A DNA stretch of 64,000 nt from Dyella_B jejuensis (lineage in GTDB: Bacteria > Pseudomonadota > Gammaproteobacteria > Xanthomonadales > Rhodanobacteraceae), in assembly GCF_044904675.1 (NCBI RefSeq), contig NZ_JADIKJ010000010.1, forward strand, positions 1 through 64,000, given 5' to 3'. Under the pieces are notes generated by a model. The model was not told the origin of the DNA. It was given only the letters and a program-made list of their open reading frames with translations, and searched no databases. Below are positions 18,789-27,112 of the stretch, piece after piece. The translations under genes and the position numbers were made by a program. Numbering within the stretch: the stretch's first letter is position 1; every line of letters starts with the position of its first letter.

Positions 18789-20675
18789 ATGACACGACGC
18801 GCGCCACTGAACCGGAAGTCCGGCATCACGTTTCTCTCAGCGCTCCAGGCTGTTCTACCGAACGCAAGGCAAACCGCCACCGTAACGGAAACGAAACCTT
18901 TTCGACGCGCACGACCTTGCGATGCCGAATGGCCCACGGCAGAGGCATGGCAGGATCTCTACCACCAAGTGGGCGGCCGGCTCCTGAAACCCTCCGATCC
19001 GCTCACCGTATGCAGGGTCGATCCTCACGGCAAGGCGTGCAGGGATTTCTTTGCCAATCTGCAAAATCCGTATTACATCCTCGACCATCTCAACCTCACA
19101 CAGGCCTCGGGTTGGGTAGATGCGTGGACATCGCAGCCCAGCGCATATGCGGTGGTTGCCAGAAACGCATCCGACGTCGCGGCAGCCGTGAACTTCGCGC
19201 GCAACAACAACCTTCGACTCGTGGTGAAAGGCGCCGGGCACAGCTATCACGGTACTTCCAACGCACCGGATTCATTGCTGGTATGGACGCGCCGTATGGA
19301 TGCCATCACGATGCATGACGCATTCGTTCCGCAAGGATGCGAGGGGAAGATCGCACCGCAGCCGGCGGTCAGCATGGGCGCAGGACAGATATGGGGCCAC
19401 GTCTACAATGAGGTGACGACCAAGGGCGGTCGATTCGTGCTCGGCGGCAGGTGTCTGTCCGTCGGCGTGGCCGGCCTGGTCAGTAGCGGCGGGTTCGGGG
19501 AATGGTCCAAGCAATATGGCACGGCGGCCGCGAATCTGCTTGAAGCCGAAGTCGTCACGGCGGATGGAAAAATCCGCATCGTCAATGCTGGCAGCGATCC
19601 CGACTTGTTCTGGGCGTTGAAAGGCGGCGGCGGCGGCAGTTTTGGCGTGATCACCAGATTGACGCTGCGCACGCACGAATTGCCGGCTTTCTTCGGCAGT
19701 GCAGCCATGCACGTTCAGGCCACTTCCGATGAAGCCTACCTTCGCCTGATCGAGCATTTCATCGATTTCTACAACCTTGACCTGTTCAATCCGAATTGGG
19801 GCGGACAGGCTGTTTTCTATTCGGACAACCGTCTCGACATCTTGATGGGCTCTCAGGGCCTGGACAAGGCGCAGGCCGAGGACACGTGGAAACCGTTCTT
19901 CAAGCTTATCCAGGGCTCGCCCGACGATTACGTGATCAGGCAACCGCTGCAGGTGAAAATGGGAGTCGCACGCGCGGCCTGGGACCCCGAAAGGCTAAGA
20001 AAGGAATCCGACTCGACGATCCCGGATCCGCGTCCAAACGCGCCTATCGAAAACAACATAAGGCGCAGCGACATGAACGAAGCGGGACAATATTTCCACG
20101 GATTCGGTTCGGCGTGGTTACCATCGACACTTCTGGGTGATGACCGGAGGAAAGATCTTGCCAGGATGCTCTTCTCGGCCAGCAGGCATTGGACGTTCGC
20201 CCTGCATTTCAACAAAGGTCTAGGTGGCGCGAATCCCGACGTCCTCGCAACCGCACGCGACACCGCGACGAATCCGCAGGTGCTGGAAGCGTTCGCGCTA
20301 GCGATTACCGGCAGCGAAGAACCCGCGGTTTTTCCGGACATTGTTGATCACGCACCCGATATTTCCGCAGCTCGCAAAGATGCCGAAGCGAATGCGATGG
20401 TCGTGAACGAATGGCACAAGCTTGTGCCAGATGCGGGCTCATATGTTTCCGAAAGTGATTACTTCCTGAAAGATTGGCAGCGTGCGTATTGGGGCTCCAA
20501 CTACGCCCGCTTGTCGGATATCAAGAAGCGCTTCGATCCAGGCGGCCTGTTCACCGTCCATCACGGGGTCGGATCCGAGGCATGGAGTGAAGATGGATTC
20601 ACCCTCGTCGATGCACATCACCACCGGCTGCCGGAATCGACAACGAAATTGGTCGTCGACAACGAACCCGCATAA
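18789..20675 (+). CDS. Berberine-bridge-type FAD-linked oxidase, copy 1
   Basis: A 628-residue flavoprotein oxidase (FAD_binding_4 plus BBE domain). The PCMH-type FAD domain is at about 110-290. H151 in GAGHSYHG and C222 in GGRCLSVGVAG match the two residues that bind FAD covalently in berberine-bridge enzymes. The C-terminal WGSNYARLSDIKKRFDPGG is the BBE signature. I chose ATG 18789 because the resulting N-terminus (MTRRAPLNRKSGITFL) aligns with the paralogue at 20734-22545; a TTG at 18711 would add 26 residues. The first 30 residues include a hydrophobic stretch but no convincing signal peptide. Substrate unknown; relatives oxidise sugars or alkaloid-like phenols. It faces away from the lipopeptide operon, so a tailoring role is only possible. 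Confidence 0.88.
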   Translation: MTRRAPLNRKSGITFLSALQAVLPNARQTATVTETKPFRRARPCDAEWPTAEAWQDLYHQVGGRLLKPSDPLTVCRVDPHGKACRDFFANLQNPYYILDHLNLTQASGWVDAWTSQPSAYAVVARNASDVAAAVNFARNNNLRLVVKGAGHSYHGTSNAPDSLLVWTRRMDAITMHDAFVPQGCEGKIAPQPAVSMGAGQIWGHVYNEVTTKGGRFVLGGRCLSVGVAGLVSSGGFGEWSKQYGTAAANLLEAEVVTADGKIRIVNAGSDPDLFWALKGGGGGSFGVITRLTLRTHELPAFFGSAAMHVQATSDEAYLRLIEHFIDFYNLDLFNPNWGGQAVFYSDNRLDILMGSQGLDKAQAEDTWKPFFKLIQGSPDDYVIRQPLQVKMGVARAAWDPERLRKESDSTIPDPRPNAPIENNIRRSDMNEAGQYFHGFGSAWLPSTLLGDDRRKDLARMLFSASRHWTFALHFNKGLGGANPDVLATARDTATNPQVLEAFALAITGSEEPAVFPDIVDHAPDISAARKDAEANAMVVNEWHKLVPDAGSYVSESDYFLKDWQRAYWGSNYARLSDIKKRFDPGGLFTVHHGVGSEAWSEDGFTLVDAHHHRLPESTTKLVVDNEPA

Positions 20676-20695
20676 TCCGGCTTCACGGTTTGCAA

Positions 20696-20726
20696 ATGGG
20701 GACAAGGTCCAATCACCTGTCCCCAT
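20696..20726. terminator. Hairpin between the convergent oxidase genes (bidirectional terminator or repeat element)
   Basis: ATGGGGAC pairs with GTCCCCAT, followed after a bulged A by AGGT with ACCT around the loop CCAATC. It sits midway between the two convergent stop codons (20675 and 20734). There is no clear T-run, so it could also be a REP-like repeat placed between convergent genes. Confidence 0.6.
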
Positions 20727-20733
20727 GCCAAGC

Positions 20734-22545
20734 TCACGTATGGCGCGTGAATCCGTCGTCACTCCAATCTTCCGAGCCGACGCCGTGATGGACGGTGAAT
20801 AGACCATCCGGATCGTATCGGTCCTTGGCTTTCTTCAGCCGGGGATAGTTTGAACCCCAGAATGCGCGTTGCCAGTCTTTCAGGAAGTAATCACTTTCGG
20901 AGACATAGGTGCCCGCATCAGGCACGAGTTTATATAGCGCGTCCATGATACGTGTGATGCCAGCGGCGGTCTGATGTGCATTGGAGGGAGGTTCGTGGCC
21001 GGGAATGCCCGCAAAAGCCGGCGGCCCGCCATCTCCGACGAGCGCCAGAGCGAAAGCCTTCAAAACTTGCGGATTAGTGGCCGTGTCACGCGATGCCTCG
21101 ATCTGTTCACGATCTCCGCCGGCCAGAGCTTTTTTGAACTGCAAAACGAAGCTGCCCTGCTGACTTGCCGCAAACAAAGCGTCGGCCAATGCCTCCTGGC
21201 GGGCTGGTTGCAGTAAATCCTCCGGCAGCCAGGCGGAGCCCCAGCCGTGGATATAACGTCCCGCCTCTTCCTCATCGCCGGCCCAGACGAAGTTTTCGAT
21301 AGGTGCACCCGGACGCGAGTCCGAGATCACGTCATCCGGTTCTTCGAAGACGACGCGCGGATCCCACAGTGTTCTTGCCGGAAAGATCGCAAAGCCCGGC
21401 GTCTTCGGAATCGCATAGTCGTCGGATGAGGATCGCAGGAATTGGGAGAAGGGTTTCCACGCCGCTTCCATCTGCGCTTGATCCAACCCCTGGCACGACA
21501 TGTTGATCCGCAAGATGTGGCCATTAAGGAACTGCACCTGATCACCCCAGTGAGGGTTGAACAGGTATTCTCGATAATGCGAAACGAACTGCCCGATCAA
21601 ACGTCGGTACGCTGACTTGGAACTCGCTCTCACCGTCACATCCACTGTTCCGAATTCGGCCGGCAGCTCAAACGTTCGCAGGGTGAGGCGTGTGATCACG
21701 CCGAAACTGCCGCCTCCACCGCCCTTGAGTGCCCAGAACAGTTCGGGATCATTGCAGGCATTCACGACACGGATTCTGCCGTCGGCGGTAACGACTTCGG
21801 CTTCCAGCAAGTTCGCCGCCGCCGTACCGTAACGTTTTGACCAGGCGCCGAAGCCGCCGCTGCTGATGAGCCCCGCCACGCCCACGGTCATGCAGTCCCC
21901 GCCCTGCACGTACCGGCCACCCTTCGTCGTCACTTCATTGTAGGTGTGACCCCAGATGCAACCGGCGTCACAGCTTACGGCCGGCTGCGGCGCGACCTTT
22001 CCCATGCATCCCTGGGGGACGAATGCGTCATGCATCTGCACCTTTCTCATGTTCCGTGTCCAGATAAGCAGCGAGTCCGGCGCATTCGATGTGCCCTTAT
22101 AACTGTGCCCAGTTCCCTTTACCACCAGCCGCAACCGGTGTTCGCGGGCGAAATTCACAGCAGCAGCGACATCGACGGCACTCTCCGCAACGACAGCGTA
22201 GGCGCTGGGCTGTGAGGTCCATGCGCGCGCCCATCCGGAAGTCTGTGTCAGGTTGACCTGATCGAGGATGTAATACGGATTTCGCAGATTGGCGAACAGA
22301 TCCCTGCATGCCTTGCCGTATGGATCGGCACGGCACGCGGCAAGCGGATCAGAAACTTTCAGAAGGCGACCGCCGACCTGGGTATTCAGACCCTCCCATG
22401 CGCTTGCGGCGGGCCACTCCGGATCGCCGGGCCGCACACGCCGGAAAGATTTAGGAGGGGATCGCCTTGTCTTGCGCAGGAGAGCCAGGAAAGGTGCGAG
22501 GAACGATATGCCGGACTTCCAGTTCATTGGTGCGGATTTAGTCAT
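20734..22545 (-). CDS. Berberine-bridge-type FAD-linked oxidase, copy 2
   Basis: A 603-residue paralogue of the oxidase at 18789, with shared blocks along the whole length. FAD-linking positions are kept: H147 in GTGHSYKG and C218 in GGDCMTVGVAG. The C-terminal BBE segment WGSNYPRLKKAKDRYDPDG is intact. I placed the start at ATG 22545 (MTKSAPMNWKSGISFL), matching the paralogue; an upstream in-frame ATG at 22767 would add 74 residues of unrelated sequence. The gene converges on copy 1, so the pair looks like an inverted duplication that has diverged. Substrate is unknown. Confidence 0.88.
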   Translation of the reverse strand: MTKSAPMNWKSGISFLAPFLALLRKTRRSPPKSFRRVRPGDPEWPAASAWEGLNTQVGGRLLKVSDPLAACRADPYGKACRDLFANLRNPYYILDQVNLTQTSGWARAWTSQPSAYAVVAESAVDVAAAVNFAREHRLRLVVKGTGHSYKGTSNAPDSLLIWTRNMRKVQMHDAFVPQGCMGKVAPQPAVSCDAGCIWGHTYNEVTTKGGRYVQGGDCMTVGVAGLISSGGFGAWSKRYGTAAANLLEAEVVTADGRIRVVNACNDPELFWALKGGGGGSFGVITRLTLRTFELPAEFGTVDVTVRASSKSAYRRLIGQFVSHYREYLFNPHWGDQVQFLNGHILRINMSCQGLDQAQMEAAWKPFSQFLRSSSDDYAIPKTPGFAIFPARTLWDPRVVFEEPDDVISDSRPGAPIENFVWAGDEEEAGRYIHGWGSAWLPEDLLQPARQEALADALFAASQQGSFVLQFKKALAGGDREQIEASRDTATNPQVLKAFALALVGDGGPPAFAGIPGHEPPSNAHQTAAGITRIMDALYKLVPDAGTYVSESDYFLKDWQRAFWGSNYPRLKKAKDRYDPDGLFTVHHGVGSEDWSDDGFTRHT

Positions 22546-22655
22546 TATATCGCCGTCCGATTGCGAGTCGTCATCAGGATTTATTCCTTGCGGAAGCTGC
22601 TCGAAAACCCTTGTCAGGCTAAAAGAAAAACGATGGGCGTGTTTCTTGTGTAACG

Positions 22656-22770
22656 TTAGGCCACCTGCTTCATGTCGTCCAACGACCCGCCATCCACCAC
22701 GATCACCTCGCCCCGGTCCAGCGGAAGCGTCTGATGGAAATAACGAATCAAGCGTGTATGCCAGCAAAGC
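22656..22770 (-). pseudogene. Glycosyltransferase-like gene fragment
   Basis: The minus strand encodes GEVIVVDGGSLDDMKQVA just before a stop. The VIVVDGGS pattern resembles the first beta-strands of family 2 glycosyltransferases (TIGR04283 type), but nothing recognisable follows. A short-chain dehydrogenase C-terminus is an alternative reading. Too short to function. Confidence 0.3.
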
Positions 22771-23203
22771 GCCAGCAATTGTAAATTGGAACTACAACGG
22801 TAGCATCGGCCCCTAATGCTTGGAAAAAGGAATGTGCGATCTGAGCGTGAGTATACTGTTTCAAGCCTCCCGCACCACATGCCACTGCGGAAAAATCCGC
22901 ATGGGTGCGCAAGACGGAATATCTTGATTAACTATGCAACACCGCACCCAAAAAGGGTAATTCTCCATTAAATTTCTTATCGGAAAAAAATATTAAAATG
23001 AATTGGAGTTCCAGCTGTGTCACGGCCTTAATCGCTTGCGCAAAATCAAGCCCCAATGTCCGAGCCCCTGGTCCCTTGGACGCCAGCCTGGCCAGGTGAT
23101 GAAAGGTGGGTTTATTACTAATACCTGCTGGCTGGAACTGGACAACCAAAGTCATTCGTTGCCACCCGCTTTCGCTTTCGCCTTCGATGCAAATTACAGC
23201 GCC

Positions 23204-23288
23204 GGTAGTCATGCGAGCAATACTGGCTGCTGCGGTCGGCGTGCACGATGACGCCATGCGAACGGTGCGCGCAAAGACGGCCATGCTT
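23204..23288 (-). pseudogene. IS3-family transposase (OrfB) remnant
   Basis: The minus strand reads HGVIVHADRSSQYCSHDY, closely matching the integrase-core segment of IS3-family transposases (usual form HSDRGSQYASHDY), including the second catalytic Asp. The frame loses similarity on both sides and no inverted terminal repeats are visible, so only a small internal fragment is left. Confidence 0.55.
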
Positions 23289-23558
23289 GGCGCGGCGCAT
23301 ACCAGCTTGACTGGTCATACGCCTGGGCATCGATCATCCGATCACATGACGCGAATACAAGCCCAGCACCGCCCCAGTTACAACCAACCTTCATCGGCTG
23401 GGATTTACGTAATGCCGCTGACTCGCGCTTGGTTAGACTGATCCGCATGGAAGTTCTGCAGCAGATTCGGCGTTACCGGCAAGCCGTGGTTGCAATTGGT
23501 CATAACCCTTGTACTTGCGCGCCCCTTTGGCTCGCAGCGCCTGGCTCCGCCTCCAAGT

Positions 23559-24791
23559 TCAATCGCCGCTCGTCGCCACCGCTGGTGGTACTGCGGCGGC
23601 GCGAAGCGCTGGTGCCAGCACGGCGAGCTGGCCAATCAACCACAGGGCGATCGCGCCGACCGGGAAATAGATCGCTGGCAGCCGCGGCAGTTCGTAATGC
23701 AGCATTAGAAACTGGTTGATGCCGTAGGCCGCCACCATTCCAAGCGCAATACCGATCGTCGCCAGCAGGAAGTTCTCGGTCTGGAAGTAATGCAGAATAT
23801 CGGCGCGCGTGGCGCCCAGCGCGCGGCGCACGCCGATCATCCGGCGGCGTTGCGCCACCCAGAAGCTGGACAGACCGACAATGCCCAGTGCGGTGACGAT
23901 CAGCAGCGCCGCGATAACTCCAACCAGCATGCCGGCCATGGCCCGGTCGTCCTGAAAATACCCATGGCGTAGTTCGTCATAGGTCCGCTGCTCCAGCACG
24001 ATGCGATTGGGATCGAGGTGCTTGAGCGCAGCCAGCGCGGATTTCAGTACCTGCTCGCGATCCCCCGAGTTCGTGCGAATCACATAGCTTCCGCCCTCCG
24101 TCGCGGTCAGACGTATCGGAAACACGATGCTGTACTGGGCACCCATCTGCAGGTTGTCCGGCCGTGCCAGCGGCGCGCTCACACCGATCACCTGCATCGG
24201 TATGTCGTTGCCGAAGTAGATCGTCTTGCCTAGCGCGTCCTGGCCCGGCCACAGACGCGCGGCGACTGCCTGATCGATGATCACGGTGTGCGGCAGATTT
24301 TTCATATCGTCGTTGTGCAATGCCGGCAGCGCGGTTTTCAGATCGACCAGTTCATCGGGTTGAAAATCACGTCCCGACATGAGCCGTACACCCAGGGTAG
24401 CCAGCAGGTTCTGGCCGTAGTAGCTCGCTACCTCCAGCGAGGTCTGCTGCTGTCGAGGGTGCAGCTTGATGCCGCTGTTGGACATGGAATAACCACTCAG
24501 CGGCAGCTGGTTTACCAGGGCTGCCGCCTGCACTCCTGCGATCTGCCGCAGTGTCGCCAGATCGGTTTGCGCCTGCGCATAGGCATCCGGACGATCGCCA
24601 ATGTACGCAAACCGGATCTGCAGCAGTTCGTGCTCGGCGATACCGCTGGCAATGTCCATCTGCTGCAGGCGTTGATGGATCAGGAACACCGCGTTGCACA
24701 CGATGGCGCACGTCAGCGCAATCTGCAGGATCAACAGCCATGCGGTGATCTTGTGTCGGCGCAGGGTACGCAGGATCGGGTGGATATTCAT
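23559..24791 (-). CDS. FtsX/MacB-like ABC transporter permease, second of a pair
   Basis: A 410-residue inner-membrane protein: one N-terminal membrane segment (about 15-38), a periplasmic MacB-type domain of about 230 residues, and three C-terminal membrane segments (about 285-310, 335-360, 375-400) with RRRMIGVRRALGATRADIL between them, typical of FtsX permeases. It starts one base after the stop of the upstream permease, so the two are co-translated and probably pair. No ATP-binding subunit or HlyD-like adaptor is adjacent, so it must borrow an ATPase or work as a mechanotransmission partner. The substrate is unknown. Confidence 0.88.
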   Translation of the reverse strand: MNIHPILRTLRRHKITAWLLILQIALTCAIVCNAVFLIHQRLQQMDIASGIAEHELLQIRFAYIGDRPDAYAQAQTDLATLRQIAGVQAAALVNQLPLSGYSMSNSGIKLHPRQQQTSLEVASYYGQNLLATLGVRLMSGRDFQPDELVDLKTALPALHNDDMKNLPHTVIIDQAVAARLWPGQDALGKTIYFGNDIPMQVIGVSAPLARPDNLQMGAQYSIVFPIRLTATEGGSYVIRTNSGDREQVLKSALAALKHLDPNRIVLEQRTYDELRHGYFQDDRAMAGMLVGVIAALLIVTALGIVGLSSFWVAQRRRMIGVRRALGATRADILHYFQTENFLLATIGIALGMVAAYGINQFLMLHYELPRLPAIYFPVGAIALWLIGQLAVLAPALRAAAVPPAVATSGD

Positions 24792-24792
24792 A

Positions 24793-26097
24793 TCAATTGC
24801 TCTTCAGTTGCAGGCCGGGAGTGATCTGGCTGGCGCGCCAGGCCGGCAGCACACCAGCCAACAGACTGGCAGCCACCGCCATGGCGAGCGTTATCACCAG
24901 CATGGCGCCATCCAGATACGCCAGCGGCGCGTAATCCGCCGGCTGTCTTCGCACCAGCCACAACCCGAGGAACGCCAGGAGCAGGCCGCCGAACCCGCCC
25001 GCAAGCCCGATCACACCGGACTCCACCAGCAACTGCATGAACAGCGCACGCCGCGATGCACCCAGCGCGCGGCGCACCCCAAGTTCGGCGGAGCGGCGCA
25101 GGAACTTGGCCAACATCAGGCCTACCGTATTGACCAGACACACAAGCAGGAAACCCAGCGCCAGCCAGTTTTGCAACTGCACATCACCGGGCACAACCTG
25201 CTCGTAGTCCAGCCACTGCATCAGATTGCGCAGGCGCACGTTGGGCGGACGCAGAAAGCGGCCCAGCGACTTTTGCTCCTGCGAGTAATGGATCAGAAAC
25301 TGCCGGTACGTGGCGGCCTGGGCCGGCGTATCCAGCTGCACCCAGAACTGCAGCCACACGCATGGCGCCGTATGCACGGGGGTAGCGCCGTCACCACCAT
25401 TGCCCCAGCAATCAGCGCCGCCGAGGTGCGCCAGATGCAGATCCTGCGAGGTGGACAACGGCAGGTAGACATCTTCGTCCTCGCCGTAGTTTTTCAGGTT
25501 GAGATCATAGAAATGCGGGTTCGGCCGCCAGCCACCCAACACACCGACGATGCGCAGGACATGGCCCTCCACGCGCAGCATGCGTCCGCTGCTGTCGCGA
25601 CCGCCGAAAAGCTGGTCGTTGAGCTTATGACTGATCACTGCTACGGCTGCGCTTGTCGCATCCTCGGGCGCGCCCCACGCATGGCCATACTGGAACGGCA
25701 CACCGAACATGGGAAAGAAATCGGCCGTGGTGTAGCGCGCGGTCTCGTAAAATGGATCGATCGCGGACTGCGCCGGCTGGATAGCGACCGAACCGCCTGT
25801 CATCAACGCCTGGCGATCCGCCCGTTTGGCCTGCAACAGGTTCATGCCGTCGATCCAGGTAACCCGATCCGGCGGTTCGTCATGCGGTTGATAGTCATCC
25901 ATGTCGCGCGGATCAAGCTGCGGCGCGTACAACGTGCTGCTTCGTCCTGGCAACGGATCACCGGATAGCACGTGCAGTACGGTCAGCGTGGTCATGCTGG
26001 CACCGATGCCCAGCGCAATAGCCAGCACCATCAGCGCGGTAAGCGCCTTGTTGCGCCGGAGGCTACGCCAGGCAAGGTCAAAGTAGTAGCCGAACAT
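24793..26097 (-). CDS. FtsX/MacB-like ABC transporter permease, first of a pair
   Basis: A 434-residue permease with an N-terminal membrane segment (about 18-42), a large periplasmic domain (about 45-300) and three C-terminal membrane segments. RRSAELGVRRALGASRRALF is the conserved loop of the family. The ribosome binding site GAGGGGAAAGG lies directly before ATG 26097. Upstream on the same strand are a 34-codon open frame and a LytTR response regulator, the usual type of regulator for this kind of permease set. The periplasmic domain carries Cys residues (GGADCWGN, TAPCVW) that might form a disulfide. Function inferred from family only. Confidence 0.88.
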   Translation of the reverse strand: MFGYYFDLAWRSLRRNKALTALMVLAIALGIGASMTTLTVLHVLSGDPLPGRSSTLYAPQLDPRDMDDYQPHDEPPDRVTWIDGMNLLQAKRADRQALMTGGSVAIQPAQSAIDPFYETARYTTADFFPMFGVPFQYGHAWGAPEDATSAAVAVISHKLNDQLFGGRDSSGRMLRVEGHVLRIVGVLGGWRPNPHFYDLNLKNYGEDEDVYLPLSTSQDLHLAHLGGADCWGNGGDGATPVHTAPCVWLQFWVQLDTPAQAATYRQFLIHYSQEQKSLGRFLRPPNVRLRNLMQWLDYEQVVPGDVQLQNWLALGFLLVCLVNTVGLMLAKFLRRSAELGVRRALGASRRALFMQLLVESGVIGLAGGFGGLLLAFLGLWLVRRQPADYAPLAYLDGAMLVITLAMAVAASLLAGVLPAWRASQITPGLQLKSN

Positions 26098-26160
26098 TCC
26101 TTTCCCCTCAATGCACTGCCGCTTCTACAAGTTAAGAGTGCGTGCACCTCACACGCCGCC

Positions 26161-26265
26161 TCATATCAGCGCAGACAGGAACGGCGAGGCGCGCACCGGC
26201 GGACGCTGGCAACAGCCATCGAGTTCACTTTCCCCGCAAATGAATTCGTCGATAGAAGGCTTCAC
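26161..26265 (-). CDS. Possible small peptide gene, 34 codons, Cys-containing
   Basis: GTG at 26265 follows the strong Shine-Dalgarno sequence CAGGAG with 6-nt spacing, and sits directly after an in-frame TGA, so the frame is sharply bounded. The peptide begins MKPSIDEFICGESELDG, then has CC and ends in a hydrophobic stretch PFLSALI. It contains three cysteines. It lies alone between the response-regulator stop (26372) and the first permease start (26097), on the same strand. I recognise no family. It could be a signalling peptide, a peptide substrate of the permeases, or a non-functional leader whose translation controls the permease genes. Confidence 0.4.
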   Translation of the reverse strand: MKPSIDEFICGESELDGCCQRPPVRASPFLSALI

Positions 26266-26371
26266 TCAAGTCTCCTGCCCTGCTCCAGCGATAAGCGGCA
26301 GCCTGATTCACCGTCAGCCAGCCGGCAGCAGATTTGGGGTAAATGGAGACATCAGCGTGGCGAGGCGGACG

Positions 26372-27112
26372 TTACCGACCCATCCGGGCGAATAACGCAT
26401 CGCGATACCGTCGGCTGAGCCGGAGAATGCGGCCGTTGTGCAGCTGGATTTCGTAGTCCCCCTTGAAGAGCGGGGTGAGCGATCCGATGGCACTGAGGTT
26501 TACCGCCGTCGACTTATGGATACGCATGAAGCGCTGTTCGCCCAGTTGGGACAGCAGATCCTGCAATGTCCTGCGCAGCAGGTAGGTGCGCGCAGCCGTG
26601 TGCACGTGGACGTAGTTATCGTCGGCTTCGAGCCATTCGATGGATGCTGCATCGATCAGCTGTAGCCGCTCGCCATCCGGTACGAGCAAGCGCTCGCAGG
26701 AAGGTGCCGATGTTCGACCAATCGCTACCGCTGCAGCGCCGGATTCACGGGCGCGCAGACGTTCCCTGACACGCTGCACGGTGCGTGCGAAGCGATCCCG
26801 GTCGTAAGGCTTTAGCAAGTAGTCGATCGCATTGAGGTCGAACGCTTTCACCGCATGCTCGTCAAATGCGGTCACGAATACGATCAGCGGTGCGCTCGAT
26901 GGTTCAAGCTGCGCCGCGACCTGGAGTCCCGACAAAGTCGGCATCTGGACATCAAGGAACGCCACTTGCGGGCGGAGCCGTTCGATGCACCGTGCCGCGG
27001 ACAATCCGTCCTCGGCCGATCCGACCACGGCCAAGTCCGGTTGCTCCGCCAGCCAGCGTTCGAGTTTCTCGCGCGCCGGCGCTTCGTCGTCGGCGATTAC
27101 GGCGCGGATCAT
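26372..27112 (-). CDS. LytTR-family response regulator
   Basis: A 246-residue cytoplasmic regulator. The receiver domain (1 to about 120) has the acidic pair DD at 8-9, phosphoacceptor D54 in AFLDVQMP and K101 in LLKPYDRDR. The LytTR DNA-binding domain (about 140-245) includes YVHVHTAARTYLLRRTL and FMRIHKSTAVNL. ATG 27112 overlaps the kinase stop (ATGA), so it forms a two-component pair with the upstream gene. It probably controls the permease genes just downstream; no clear LytTR direct repeat stands out in the 274-bp gap. Confidence 0.95.
   Translation of the reverse strand: MIRAVIADDEAPAREKLERWLAEQPDLAVVGSAEDGLSAARCIERLRPQVAFLDVQMPTLSGLQVAAQLEPSSAPLIVFVTAFDEHAVKAFDLNAIDYLLKPYDRDRFARTVQRVRERLRARESGAAAVAIGRTSAPSCERLLVPDGERLQLIDAASIEWLEADDNYVHVHTAARTYLLRRTLQDLLSQLGEQRFMRIHKSTAVNLSAIGSLTPLFKGDYEIQLHNGRILRLSRRYRDALFARMGR

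Larger units (their letters stand above)
22546..23558. other. Gene-poor region with degenerate remnants
   Basis: About 1 kb with no intact gene, and locally lower GC and A/T-rich runs (around 22935-22995) unlike the neighbours. It holds a glycosyltransferase-like fragment (22656-22770) and a transposase remnant (23204-23288). It looks like a decayed insertion site between the oxidases and the permease genes. Confidence 0.6.

Noticed and set aside
23559..26097. A complete MacB-type transporter
   Set aside because: No ATPase with Walker motifs and no HlyD-like adaptor is present in the neighbourhood, so only permeases are annotated.
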